A stretch of DNA of 64,000 nt, taken from Prorocentrum cordatum (taxonomy: Eukaryota > Sar > Dinophyceae > Prorocentrales > Prorocentraceae). Location of the stretch: assembly GCA_963575745.1 (NCBI GenBank), contig CAUYUJ010018317.1, positions 1 to 64,000 on the forward strand, read 5' to 3'. Under the pieces are notes generated by a model, which saw nothing but the letters and a program-made list of their open reading frames with translations, ran no database searches and had not been told where the DNA came from. Positions 30,890 through 43,600 of this stretch are shown here, piece after piece; position 1 is the stretch's first letter; each line of letters opens with the position of its first letter. The position numbers were made by a program, and so were the translations under genes.

Positions 30890-31425
30890 TTGGATTCGCG
30901 ATGGGGTCCCGGGCGGCGCCTCCGGCGCCGCCCTTGGCGCGTTCCGCGCGCCAGGGAGGGGGGTCCAGCGCAGATCCAAGAAGCGAGGCCTAGCTTCAGA
31001 ATCGCAGGGGAAGATACGAATCGAACTCGCTATAATCTTCTGAGTAGCAGCAGTGCAGTATTACGAACGTGTGGCAGGGCTTTCGGGATTCTCGCAATTT
31101 CAGCTTTCCCAAGTAACGAACGTGTGGCAGGGCTATGGGATTCTCACAGTTTCAGTCTTGGATTCGCGATGGGGTCCCGGGCGGCGCCTCCGGCGCCGCC
31201 CTTGGCGCGTTCCGCGCGCCAGGGAGGGGGGTCCAGCGCAGATCCAAGAAGCGAGGCCTAGCTTCAGAATCGCAGGGGAAGATACGAATCGAACTCGCTA
31301 TAATCTTCTGAGTAGCAGCAGTATCACGAACGTGTGGCAGGGCTTTCGGGATTCTCGCAATTTCAGCTTTCCCAAGTAACGAACGTGTGGCAGGGCTATG
31401 GGATTCTCACAGTTTCAGCTTTCCC
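30890..31425. repeat. Tandem duplication of a ~268-bp unit
   Basis: 30890-31157 and 31158-31425 are near-identical, starting TTGGATTCGCGATGGGGTCC and ending ATTCTCACAGTTTCAG. Inside each unit, AACGAACGTGTGGCAGGGCT is itself present in two forms. Near identity means the duplication is recent. Confidence 0.85.
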
Positions 31426-33925
31426 AAGTCAAGAGCGTGTGGAGACCCACATCCGTACATGCGAGTTCCGAGGCTCCCCGAAGAAAACATCCCATCCCTA
31501 CCTCCGTACATACGAGATGCCGCGACGAGAAATTGATTATCCCCCCCGAGCCCCGAACTTTCTTATCCCCCGGGTGTTATTATCAGGGGCACGGGAGTAC
31601 CCATACCGCTACCGTTCCTTCGTTTTCGGCCTCTTCGGGGCCTCTTGGGAGGCCCTCGTCGCCGCCGCTGGATCCTTCTCGAAATGTTGGTCAGAACGCA
31701 CCCCGGGAGAGGTCCAGGGAGCAGCGGTATGGGTACTTTTTTGGCTCCCCCAGAAAAAAGGGGCGCTCGTGCGTGTTGCTTGCGTCTTCGTCGTTGTCGG
31801 GTTCTTCCCACCGCGCGCGAGCAGGGCGTGGATGACGAGGCGGGCCGCGGTGCCGCGCTTGGTGGCGTGGGGGCGGCGGCCGCGCCCGGCGCGGATCTTG
31901 CTCGCTCCTTCGGGCTTTTCGCCAACATGGTAGGGAGGAGGAGAGGGAGGAGGGGGAGGAGGGGGAGGAGGAGGACGAGGAGGACGAGGAGGAGGAGGAG
32001 GACAAGGAGGAGGAGGAGGAGGAGCAGGACCTCCCCGTCCACGGGGGGGGCGGGGTGGGGGGGGAAAGGTGCCGCGCCGTTCGTGCACCACGGGGGAGGC
32101 CCATGCCAACAAACACCTTGCTTGCCTCCGGGGTTGCCTCCGGGGTTTCTTGGGTTCTGATGGTTTTGCTGTGGAAAGCGTGGCGTTCCCACCCCAAAAG
32201 TCAATGGAAGTCCTGGGCTCTCAGGGTTGGGTTTCTTGTGGAGGGTTTCTTGTGGACTGGCCTCCACTGTACCCATACATGCCTCGGAAGAAACGAGCGA
32301 ACACTCGTGCCGCATTCATCTGCCAATGCCTCCCGCAATGATCAATGTTGGCGGTGGGTTGAATGAGCTGAACTTCGCAGTCTTCCCCGCGCTTGCCAAC
32401 TTCGAGTTTGGGGGAGGGGAGGGTAATTGTGCCTCTACCCTTCCCCCGTTTTCCCGTTTTTGGGGCCTCCTCGGCGGCCCTCGTCGCCACCGCTCGATTC
32501 GCCTCGAAGTTCTGGTCAGAACGCACCTCGGGAGGGGTCCGGGGCGCAGCGCTATGGGTACCCCGCGGTTCCCCCAAGACGAGCACACCACGAGGGCCCC
32601 AGCCCCGTGCGGTTGCGCGTGGCGCTGGGAGCGGTCCTCCCCGCGCCGCGGCGCTGCTGGTCGAGCGTGGGGCGCGAGCTGCGCGCGGGGGGGCGTGCCG
32701 GGCCCAGCATCTGCTGGGGAGCCTCGCGCAAGGTCCGGCGCTGGCGCCGTTGGGGCGGAGCTCCCTGCACGGCCCGGTCCGCGCGAGGGGCGCGGCAAGC
32801 TTTGCGGGCGGACGCTGCGCGAGCCCATGGGAGGGGCAGCGCAGCAGGCAGCACACGATCGGCGCGAGGGGCATGCGCCGAAGTGGGCGGGGCGAGGGCG
32901 TGTCAGCTTCATCCTCGGTGAGGCCTTGCGCGGGGCCTGTCCATGGGGCACACTCCGCGCGAGGCAGGGGCGGGGGTGCGCAGTGCGGCCCTGCCCAACT
33001 AGACAGGTCAGCGAGGCACGATCCGCGCGGGGGGGTCGCCGAAATCGGCACGGGCACGCTATGCCAGCTCCCGCGTTGGCGCAGTCGGCGGGCCCTCCTA
33101 CGTACAAAGCTCGATCGGCGTGTGAGGTGTGCCGCACTGAGCAGAAGCATCGTGCGCGAGCCCATGCTGGCAGCGCCGGCTGGGCCGTTTGCTGGCAACG
33201 CTCAGGGTGAGTGGCATGTGGCCCTTTCGGTGTGTAAGACCTAGTGGGTTTCAATTTCAACCAGGCGTTTTCTACCCGCCCTTTCCCTCTCGAAGCCTGT
33301 CTTCTTGAGCTTGTTGCCCACTTGCAGGACGCCATGTCCGCGCCCTGGCACTTGCACCCCCGCCCCTCTTATTCGTTACCTCCACGCGCGGCCTGGGGGG
33401 TGACGAAGCCAGCTGGGCATGGATTGCCCCGTGCAGCAAAACCTTCGCGCATCACCTGGTGGCCAGCCTCCCTTTCTGGCAGGCGACGCCAACAAACATC
33501 TATCGTACGCCGCCGCCGCCGCCGCCGATGACTCAGCCTGCCCGTGTCTCGCTGCCGCCGCGCATGGGGGCCTCACAGATGACCCCGTGAGGGGGGACCC
33601 GCACAGCGCCGCCCTTTTCCCCCCCGCCAGCTCCACGGGTTGCGCGCGGCAAGGAACGGGCGACGCGCGCCTTCCGTTGGTGAGCACGCAGGGGCGGACC
33701 AGCGCCTGCCCCCCTCGCCCTGGGTCGGCTTCCTCCGCGGGCAAGGCAAGCGGACGCACCTGGGAACACGGGCAAACAGGGAAGCATTGCGCGTCTGCTG
33801 TGTGTTTCGCTCTTTCGCAGCTTTGCCGTCCGCGCCTGCGCCGGGCCCGCAGTCGCGACTGTGCGATTCTGTCCAGCGGCAGATCGTGGAGACACGAAGC
33901 CGACGGGGGGCACGCACGCACGCAT

Positions 33926-33956
<31 letters not shown>

Positions 33957-34102
33957 CACACACACACGGGCGCTGCTGGGCCGAGGATGCTGGCCGGAAC
34001 CGAGCAGCGTTCCTTTGTCGAAACAAGGACAGAGTGCCAGCACGACCTTCGTTGCGGATTATGCACGCGGTGTGGGACAAGCGACAAGCTCAACCTTTAG
34101 GA
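31426..34102. other. No gene seen; repeated GC-rich segments and simple repeats
   Basis: 31612-31765 and 32445-32590 are diverged copies of one segment (GGCCTC, GGAGGCCCTCGTCGCC, GGTCAGAACGCACC, TATGGGTAC). 31930-32030 is (GGA)n. 33912-33966 is (CGCA)(CA)n. Several long open frames overlap on opposite strands, as expected for DNA this GC-rich. None shows a domain. Confidence 0.5.
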
Positions 34103-34106
34103 TCTA

Positions 34107-34332
34107 GGCCTCGCAGATGGTGTCGACGTAGATGGGGTCGAAGGATCGCGCCGCATCGCCGATGTATCGGCGATGCGGCTCGATTGGAAGCGTGATTGTA
34201 TCCACGCCGACGGCGCCGATGCATCGCCGACATCGCCGATGCAGCGGCGAAGCATCGCCGATGTATCGGCGATGTATCGGCGATGCGGCGCGATCCTCCG
34301 ACCCCATCTGCTCCGACCCCACCTGCGAGGCC
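34107..34332. mobile_element. MITE-like inverted-repeat element, family 1, copy 3 (best copy)
   Basis: The ends are GGCCTCGCAG and CTGCGAGGCC. The inverted repeat extends about 58 bp inward through GATGGGGTCG and GGATCGCGCCGCATCGCCGA. TCTA flanks both ends (34103-34106 and 34333-34336), an apparent 4-bp target duplication. The interior is made of CATCGCCGATG and CATCGGCGATG words plus CACGCCGACGGCGCCGATGC, as in copies 1 and 2. Confidence 0.75.
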
Positions 34333-34529
34333 TCTATAGGAACAGGGGCCCCAGGCCACACGGCCGCTCTATCGCAACCAGTTCTGCCCGCGCCACGCCC
34401 ACAACGTGGTCACCGCCGCCCCTCCCGCCAGCTGGACTCCAAGACCCTGCGCGCGCTGGGCATTCCACGGGTCGAATCCGAAACCCGTCGACACGGGATT
34501 GCGAAGCCCGCCACGTCGACCGAACATCT

Positions 34530-34757
34530 GCCCACACACACACACACACACACACACACCACACACACACACACACACCACACCGCACCACACCACACCA
34601 CACCACACCACACCACACCACACCACACCACACCACACCACAACACAACACAACACAACACAACACAACACAACACAACACAGCACAACACAACACAACA
34701 CAACACAACACAACACACGCACAACACACACACAAACACACAACACACACTTACACT
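34530..34757. repeat. (CA)n, (CACCA)n and (CAACA)n microsatellite
   Basis: Three successive CA-derived periodicities over about 230 bp. The long Thr/His frames are artefacts. Confidence 0.95.
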
Positions 34758-36374
34758 TCCGCACCCTGCCTGCCCGCATGCCCGATATCCCACGCCCGCA
34801 CCCCTTTGCCCGGAATTCTGCGCTCCCTCTCCCTGTCGACGACGTGGTTGCCGCACTGGCGCGGGAGAGATCTGAGAAGGGCACACGTGCGATTCAGAAG
34901 AAGACCGGATGGTTTCACCTCCCGCGCAGACGTCCTCCTAGGTCAAGTCTTTTTCGAGGGGCCGAGGCTATGCCGCCTCGCCGATGTATTGTGCCCATCG
35001 CCCCTCACCCTGTCCCCAGACGTCCCTCCCGATCCGCGTCAGTGGCGAGGCTGTCGCATAGGAGCGGGAACTCGCGCCGTCTTCCCGCCGGTGCATCCAA
35101 GTATACCCGTGCGTTTCTCTCCCCCTGCCCCTTTTTCACGTCGCGGCGGCCGTACCAAGCAACTGTCTGCGCAGATGCCGCTCTGCCAATTACCCCTGCG
35201 TCCTGCCCCGTCGGATTCCCTTCCTGGCCGACACTCGGAGACTTGCGCCGTCTTCAGTCGCGCCCCCCTTCGTATGAGCTATGGTTCCGCCCCTCCATCG
35301 CGATTGAGTTCTCTGCGCCTGGGGGGGGGCCGTCCCCGAGACCGATCAAATTCCAACAGGTTCACGCAGATGCCCTGTGGGATCTCCGCCACCTCTCATT
35401 TTCATCTAAAGTTACAAGAGTTCGGAATCCCCTAGCGGCTTCCTGCTTCACCGCGTGGAGCAGCAGCCCGTCGCCTTCGTTGCGCCCAGAAACACCCCCA
35501 CTGCCACCCCCCCTCCATCCTGCACCCTCCCCCACACGCCATCATCCTCGGAGACTCGCGCCGTCTTTCCATGGCGCTACCTGCGCCAGCAACTTCAAGC
35601 GCGTCGCCGCCACCAGATCAAGTTCGTCGCACTCCCACGCGCACTCCGCCCCTGGGCCCAGCGCCGGCCCGCCAGATCCGAAAGTTTGGATCCCCTCCCA
35701 TCTTCCCGATCTCGGAGGGCAGATTCGGGCAGCCAGGATTGACAACCGCAGAACGCTCCTCGGGAACTCCCCCGCCCAACAAAAGTTGTTTATCTCAAGG
35801 GCTGCCGCGACCCTGCCGCGGGAACGAGGCTCCGAGGCTCCGATGTTGCAGTGCTCGCAGGACCTTTGATGCGCAGCATTGCGAGATCACCTCATTGATG
35901 CAGCAATTCGTTTTTGCCACGGGGCTTCACACGTACATCCCATGCTTGGGCGCATTTGAGTGCAAGGATCCGGTAGCAGAAGTGGGCCTTGTTGCCTTGT
36001 CCCCCTCCCCCGAAGGTCGTAATTAGTACTTGTCTCGCCTTGCCATCAACATAGTTGCGCGCCCGAGCCAGCCCTAGGAGACAAGCTTTGAGCAGGCGGG
36101 CCTGTTCGCATGCGGCATTGCGCCAACAGTTAAGCAGGGCAACAAGGCAGCACATGCAAATACACATCGTGGCGGCAGCACTGAGGCGAAGTGTGTACGC
36201 GCGGCAAAAAACGCAGCTGCAAGCAACAAGCTCCGCCACCGTACCAACATGGCAGCGGCATGCATGCGAAGTCGTGTTTCAACCACGTGTTCGATGTAAT
36301 TTGGCGCTGGTATTCGACGTTTCCCTGTGCCCGCAGTTTCGTCCGCCTTTTTTATCCATATTCCTCGTTGCCTC
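34758..36374. other. No recognisable gene
   Basis: A Pro/Ser/Arg-rich frame is open to 35869. GGAGAC-TGCGCCGTCTT recurs near 35238 and 35548, with a related TCGCGCCGTCTT near 35072, so diverged repeats are present. No domain is recognised. From 35870 to 36374 the DNA is of ordinary composition with no ORF of note. Confidence 0.45.
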
Positions 36375-37299
36375 ATCCCCTCTCCCCCCCTGTGAAATAC
36401 ATGCGGGGGTACTTCCTTGCGGCACTGTTGAAATTTCTTTGTGGCCGTTTGGTTGGCCGCCTTGTTGAGTGCCGCGAGTCTGTTGGGGGCCCGGTGAGGG
36501 TGTTCGGACCGTCCCAGGTGCAGTGCCTCCACCGAGCTCTGCCGAGGAGGCTCGGTTGAACATTCTTGCGGAGTTGCTCTGATATTGAGCCGTCTTCGAG
36601 TAAATTTATGCAGCCGGGGTTGTCGGACAGCCTCAGGGACGTGCGCGAACCTCTTCGGAAGCAGTTTCTGGCAGCACTGGTGGTCCATGCTGTCCCTCTC
36701 AGGTCCCCCTGGAGCGGATTCGTCAATCTGACATACAGCAACAAGTCCACTAACGGAAACGAACGACGTTGATGTTTGCCTATTTCTCCCAAGCGGCCAC
36801 AATAGGGGGGCAGATCTCCCGTCTTTTTCCCCCCCCTCCCTCCGTACATTTTCCTGCCGGCCGTCGCCGCCATCCTTGCTAGGAAAGCCGAGCTGGGAAC
36901 GTCTCAGGTAAATCTCAGGAGGGGGGGGAGCTCCTTAGTGTGTATTTATTTGTGTGCCTCAGGGCCCCTTCAAGATCATCCTCCTTTTTCCTCCCCCGCT
37001 TGCACTTCTGATTTCCACTTTCGCGCGCGCACGGCCGAGCGCCCGGCGCGCCCTCCCCAGCTGCGGGGCGCTGTCCCGGGGTGCGCGCCGCGCGGGGCTG
37101 AGCTGGCGGAGCCCCGCGTTGCAGCACGCCGCGGGACTTGGCATCGCTCGGACGTGTAATTTTTTTCTCGGCGAGGACCATCGAGGAGCATCCTCGATCT
37201 CCTGGCGGAAAAACCACGCACGAAACCGAAAAAAACAGAGGGAATGGACGTCCGAGCGATGGCCAGGGCAGGGGCCCACGAAACAGAATAACAAGACCG

Positions 37300-37711
37300 A
37301 GGCAGTGGCGTCTATCAGCCCCGACGGGCAGCCCGAACGCCAGCGACATGATGAAGACTGGGCTGCGGTCGGTGGCGAGCTCACCCCCCCGAGATCCCTT
37401 CACTTGGCTGAGAAACGCCTCGGGCCTGTGTTGCAGGACGGCTGGCAGGAAGGAGCTGGCGACTGCCAGGATCAACGCCGCCTGCACCTCCTGCCCCGCA
37501 CGCAGGCCTCGCAGCGCGAGGCGCCACAGGAGTTCCTGCCCCGGGGGTGCGCTGGCAACAGAGCGCAGATAGACATGAACACGGGCAGCCAGATGGCACG
37601 CGTGCATGGTGATGTCGCAGGCGCCGCAGCCCGGGCAACAGTCTAGCGCACCAACAGATGTGCAGGTTGGCAGCCTCGCTGGGAGCAGCTGGGTCTCCTC
37701 GGCCGCACGTG
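37300..37711 (-). pseudogene. LINE ORF2 C-terminal fragment behind a poly-T-expanded leader relic (copy A)
   Basis: Reading on the minus strand right after GGCTCAAG, the frame encodes LPTCTSVGALDCCPGCGACD, then HACHLAARVHVYL. This resembles the C-terminal finger of LINE 4 (LPRCGACGARDVDVWHALFSC). The following Leu/Ala-rich tail also parallels LINE 4. I infer a short transcript from the 3' end of a related LINE that had been trans-spliced and retroposed. The same frame exists in copy B. Confidence 0.5.
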
Positions 37712-37730
37712 CTTGAGCCAAAAAAAAAAA
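37712..37730 (-). other. Degenerate DinoSL relic with expanded T run (copy A)
   Basis: On the minus strand this reads T11 followed by GGCTCAAG. The last 12 nt of the leader (TTTTGGCTCAAG) match exactly. The T run is longer than in the leader, and the upstream CCGATC only loosely resembles the leader start. Confidence 0.5.
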
Positions 37731-38635
37731 GATCGGGAGAAACAGACGGAGCCTCGCCCTTCGATCCACACTCTCTTCATCCGCGCCTGCGGCACCGCCG
37801 CCTGCCGCTCAGTTCCCTTCCGCCTGCAAGCGTGACCCCTTCGCCTGCCTCGCTCAGCCGCGGCGCGGCCTGCTAGAATAAGTGCCCTAATTCCCGCCTC
37901 TCGTTGGCAGGGCAGCCGCGCAGCACTGGTGCGCAGGAGCTGAGCCACTCACCCCGCCACACTTTTTGCGGAACGCCCGCCCTTCCTCGGCCTCGGGCGC
38001 AACCCAGGCAGTCAGCAACCCAAGGCGGCCACAGCCTCAGCTGCCACCTGCGCGCTCCCGGGGCGCAGTGCTTGCCCCTCCTGTCGCGGCCCCGCCGCTT
38101 GCTGCCACGGGTGCCGCAATCGTCCCCTGAGCTGTGGCCTCGCCGTTTGCTTTTGGGAGGGCCGTGGTCGTCCCCTGGGCTGTTAGCTTCGCCGTCTGCT
38201 ACTTTCCGGAGTGTCGTGATCGCCCCACGTCCGTGTCAAGGCCGGTCTGGTGACGCCAGGCGTGGCCAACCACAGCACTTCTCACGGCCGGTCTGATGGC
38301 GTCTACAGGCAGTCGCCGCGGCATGCAGCAGAATGACATGAGTCGCACCCCTTGAACGCGCACGATGCGCATCCGCAACACTTTCGGCTTGAGGCCAAAC
38401 AGATCAGCAGCCTAAACGATATACGGCCCGTGCCTTCTGTGACCCACGTGCCAGTACACGAGAGCGGCGTGGCGACCCAGGATTGAAAATTATAGAGCAA
38501 GTCAGAGACAAAACTGAATCAGAGTGAGGGGGCCCAAACGGTCATTCACTGTCCCTAGGTGCGTGGCTGGAGTGGAGATCCACGGCGAGGGTTGTTGTTT
38601 TTGTTTTGTTGTTGTTTTGTTGCGTCGTCCCCCCC

Positions 38636-38780
38636 CGCTCCGCGACCGGCCCGCAACCCACCCGCGCCCCACCCGTGACCCACCCAGCGACCCACCCGCG
38701 ACCCACCCGCGCGATCCATCCGCGACCCACCCACGACCCACCCCACGACCCACCCGCGACCCACCCCGCGCCCGCCCCTC
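38636..38780. repeat. CGACCCACC-type minisatellite (copy A)
   Basis: CCCGCGACCCACC units of about 10-14 bp. The counterpart in copy B is 52449-52600. Confidence 0.8.
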
Positions 38781-39078
38781 ACTCTTATCCGCAATCGCGG
38801 GGTGCTACGAATTTTACACAGGTCCCGGGGACGAGGCAAGGAGCAAAAAACAGCAGTGAACGAGGCAACCGTGGAGTCCAATGGCTAGAGCTGTGCGGGT
38901 CGTGCCTGTTGAAAAACAAAACACACGCTTGTATTCGACACAAGCAGGCTTTGCTTACCACTAACCTCGCGCATGGACCAACGCTGCTTCGCCTGGCCGG
39001 TCCGCCAAGGATAGACCCAGTGGCTGGTCTGCCGAGCCCGGTCCGGCAGGAGCAACAGCGAGCAGCGGACCGTAGCCC

Positions 39079-39396
39079 GTGGCCCCATCCGATCGCGGAG
39101 TAAACGGCCGACTTCAGCTGAGCGCCGACCTGACGCGGGAGCTGAGCAAGATCATCGAGGCCGTGAACACGGAGAGAATGCAAGCGAGGTGCAACCATTC
39201 AGAAGCAGAGAAGATTGAGGCGACGGCGACGCAGCCGAGGCCGTCGTCTTTTTGGCCTCCGCTGCGGCGGCCACAGGCCGGACGCCCGCCGCGCGCCCTC
39301 GCCGCGCGCGCCCGGTCCGCGGACCCCCGCGGCGCCCCGGCTCACCCCCCCCCAGAGAGAAGTGGGCGAGGCGGAGCGCAGGGTGCCTCCGTCTAG
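39079..39396 (+). pseudogene. Short ORF of the duplicated segment, truncated by LINE 4 in copy A
   Basis: The frame encodes MAPSDRGVNGRLQLSADL, then TRELSKIIEAVNTERMQARC, and is shared with 53945-54139 up to QPRPSS. After 39248 the reading continues into LINE 4 sequence. Five of the six base differences seen between the copies within the shared part change an amino acid, so there is no sign of constraint. No family is recognised. Confidence 0.35.
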
Positions 39397-39767
39397 GGTC
39401 GGGTCTTTCACCGCCCTTCGTAAGGCTCCCCTTGAGAAAGAAGAGAGCTCGCAGCCCACGCCGACCCACCCGCCCTAAGGCGCCCCTCGGCGACGGCGCC
39501 TGCCCTCGAATAGGAGGGCGGCCCCCCCAGCCAAATGGAGACGCTAGGGCGACGGCCCCGCGTGCGCGGCCAGCAGATAGAGAACAGGGCAAGAGAAGCA
39601 ACAAGTGCAAGCAAAACAACAGGCACCACATGATGCAAACAGATGGATACAATGAGAGGACAACAAGCATGCAACATCGCACCGCTGCTCCCCTTCTCCG
39701 AGTGCATACCACGCAAGAGCGGCGACGAGACAAGGGACAACACTAAAACCAACGAGACGACGGAGAG

Positions 39768-39821
<54 letters not shown>

Positions 39822-39980
39822 ACGACAGAGACAACAGCCCCCTCGCAGGTCAGCCGAAATCTGCCTGACAGAGGCGGGCACTGGACGACAGCCCCCCCCC
39901 CAGAGGTCAGACGGGAAGCGTGCTCCACCAAACGGACAGTCAGATCCAACGATCGCAAAGGGACGTCGTGGCATAGTTGC

Positions 39981-40023
<43 letters not shown>

Positions 40024-40640
40024 GCCGAGAAGCACACCCACACACACATGCCGAGAAGCAAACCACAAGATAGAATGTGCGAGAGACGATACCGTCAAAT
40101 CTAACGAGGTCAATGGGACCACAAAGGGCCGCATCACCACTGTGAGGCAGGAAAAGGACGTAACACGGGCCGCAGGGGCCGCAACACAACAGTGAGGCAG
40201 ACACTTGCACGCAGTACGGGCCGCAGGGCCGCATCACGACAGTGAAGCAGGAACAACGCATGGACTTTTGCACGGAGCTGCACACCCTCACACACCTGCT
40301 GGGAAGCATACAACAAGATAGAATGTGCGATGGGACCACAACAGTAAGGCAGGATTTTGCACGCAGACCGGGCCGCAGGGGCCGCATCACCACTGTGAGG
40401 CAGAGAAAACGCAGAGGAGAAGCAGGACAGGCAAGCAGGCACGGTGGGAAGCGCGCGCACGCGGCGCGGGTAGCAGAGGATCCAAGCCGCATTTTGCCAC
40501 CGCGCGCACGCGGACCACAGTCGACCTGCGCGCTCGCCCCCCCTGGGCGCAGGCCACGACGGTGCCGACCCACGCCTGGCACCCCCCTGCCCAAGCACCG
40601 GTCAGGGGCTCACGCCGGGCGCCCCGCAAACAGGCCGGGC

Positions 40641-43600
40641 CTAATGATGCATGGCACCAGTCATGGCCAAGAGCACGGCCGTGGCAACAAAATGGACATG
40701 CTCACGGCGCTCCGCTGGCGGGCGGCACTGGTGGAAGAGAAACTGAGAAACCTGGGCAGGACAGGAGGGAGGAGGCAAGGGGAGGCGAGACCACAGAGCG
40801 GACCTAAGTTCAGCCGAGGCTGAGCAGGAAAAGAGGGCATGCCACACATCTACGTCACGCGCGCCACAAGCCCCACAACGGGGCAGCGTAGAAACGCAGA
40901 GCGGGGCCCCCAGCACTTGGAGAGGCCAGCATCCAGACATTCGCACCACAGACCAGAGGCGGAACTGGAGCCAGGAGCCAGGGCCAAGTGCCAAATCTAA
41001 AAGGTTCCAGTGCGTTCCCGGCGGGCCGGACAGCCACGCCGAGAACGGGAGACGAAAGACAGGCAGGGCATCTGCAGTAGCCCGCTGGAACGAGAGAAGA
41101 TCCAGCTTAAGGAGTGCAGGGCGGACGACATAAAACTTGTAGCTCCGGAGGAGCAGACGACGCGCTGCAGGATCAGCGCGCGCCTTGGCGCACGCCGGAG
41201 GTCCGGCGAAAGGCCACTCTACCACGTCAGGAAGGGGAGGGTCCAGAGAGCACATCCACGCCCGGACCGCGCTCGCCCACGTGGAGCAGCTCGTGCCCGA
41301 GGCCACTGTCAGCATACTGGCACCCGGGTGCTCGGCGGGCAGGAGGAGCAGCCTTGCGCGAGCGAGGACCGTACGCTCAAGCATCTTAGTGCCCAAGCGC
41401 AGCTGCCACCCACACTGCGCTACGACAACCGCGCCGGGCAATTCTGGGCCGATAGCGCATCCGAGCAAACGCCGTGCCCAGGACGCTTGCAAATGATCGA
41501 GTGAAAAACGCGCCCGCTCGGCCAGGAAGAGGAACGGGGAGGGGTAGAGCAAGGCAGATTCCACGCGCGACGGCACTTGGGCACACAGGACTGGGAGACC
41601 AAAGCCCCCAGACCCGCCGGCGAAAAACAGCGCCTCGAACAGCTCATGACCTTTGGCCAGCGTAGCCCGAAGCAGGGGGCGGAAAGAGAGCCGGGAGTCA
41701 AAGAGCACCCCCAGCAGGGCCTTAGTATCCACCACTGGGCAGCCGATGTCCCCCGGCGGGGGGCTGTCAAGGATCACCATGGCCGCGGTTTTCCCGGTCT
41801 TGTAATTAAACATGGACCGGGTGCGGCTAGCGTGCCGCGAGCAGGCTGACCATGGCTCCCGCGACACGATGGCTCGGAGAGCCCCCGGCGAGGATGTGGC
41901 AACCGCGAGGTCATCAACAAACTGCAGTGGGGGCAAAAGGCCCGTGCCCAGGCGGTCCATCAAGTAGGCCCTGTCGGCCTCAGAAGCTAGCCGCAGGGCA
42001 CCGCGCATCATCGCGCGCACGGCACTCGGGAAGGGCGCCTGCTCCGCGGCAGCTGCCGACGCCACCTCGACAGCCAAGGCTTCGAGGTCGCCCCCAACAG
42101 CTGGCGGCGCTGGCCCACACGCGGCAGGGGAATCAGGCACAGGAAGCGCTAAGCACAAACGCCGCAGGTGGGGCTCAACCCAAGCAGCACAGCTCCCAGG
42201 CAGCACGCGATACACCTCCTCCGCCAGCCACTTGAGCTGCGCGTTGAAAACACCCACGCTGAACCTACGGCCCTGCGCCGTGCCGCCGCCAAGCGAAAAC
42301 AAAGAAGAGATGTGGCCGCGAAGCGCAATGTACTGGTTGTCGGACGACATAAAATCGTCAAGGAGAAGCCAATCATGGCCACGGACACCTGCTTCGTAGG
42401 CATTCAGGAGCATGGCGGGGTGGGAGGCAACATCAAACGCCCACTGAAGATCCGTGACCGCCCAATATGTGGGCAGGCCCTGGGCACAGCGGAGTTGGGC
42501 ATGAAGGAGAAGAGCCAGGAGGAGAGAGAGGGGGTCACCCACTCCGCCCTGTTGGGCCACTCCGCAGTACGCCTGTAACAGCGGGGCGTTGCGCAACGTC
42601 CACAGGCCATCCACGACAGACGTCATGACCGCCGAAATAGAAATCGGGCGCAAGCACAAAGTGGAGCGGACGACGCGGGGGCCCGACTTGTGCAGGGGAG
42701 TCACCTGCCGGCTCGACCACAGGGTGCTCGTAATGGCGCACTGCCGGGAAAGGTTCGCGAGGGCTAGGGTAACCCTGCGGCCCTCTGGCACCGCCGACCG
42801 GACAGAAGCGAAACACCCGCGGAGCGCGGAGGAGGTGGTCTTCAAGCTGTCTAAGACGGCATCCACCTCAGTGGTCGAGTAAAGGGCGAGGCCCGGAGAG
42901 GCAGGGCCAGCGCCAACCGACCGGATCGCCGAAACCGCGCAGGCCTGCGCGCGCTGCTCCTCCGGGTTACAAGGGAAATCATTGCGCACGCGGTCCATCA
43001 TGTCAGTCTGCAATGCCTCGAGCATCTCCTCCACACTGAGGGGGTGCCCATCGACCGGGTCGGCCAACGCAATTTCAAAGGGGTTCCGCGACCGAAAAAA
43101 TTCCGAAAGAAACCGCTCGGCCAAACCAGGGGAGACCGTGCGGAGGTCGGAGAAGCGCTTAAACGCCAGGTGGCGCTCGGCCCACGCGGCTTGCGCAACA
43201 GCCCTTTTAAAAGCAGCTTGCGATTCGTACGCGTCGGGGTCTAGCGGAGGCCTACTCGGGCGCACGGGGGCTGCCGCGGACGCCTTAGTCGCCCCCGCCG
43301 CGAACCCAGCCAGCACGTAAATCACGTCGCGCGCCCAAGCGGCCGCGTCCAATAAAGCGCGGCGCTGCTTCTTAGTGGCGCCCCCCCCGCTCCACGGAGG
43401 GCGCAGCCACTCACAGGCAATGAGGGACTCGACGGCGTCAGCCAGGTACGCCAGGACAGGCGCCACGGCGAGCAGCACATCGTCCCACTGGCCATCTGTG
43501 CGCCACGTCACGCGACACAGCCCTGACAGCTGCGGGGGGCGGAAGGCGCACGGGAACGAACACGAGACCAACCGATGGTCCGAATCTACACCACTCGCAT

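Noticed and set aside
31426-34100. Overlapping 250-340-codon frames on both strands
   Set aside because: DNA of very high GC content is depleted in stop codons. Frames lie on both strands, lack domains and overlap each other.
39241-39261. A second leader-like word (CCGTCGTCTTTTTGG) at the LINE 4 3' boundary
   Set aside because: It is formed by host CCGTCGTC joined to the element's short T run and agrees at only about 14 of 21 positions, so it is coincidental.
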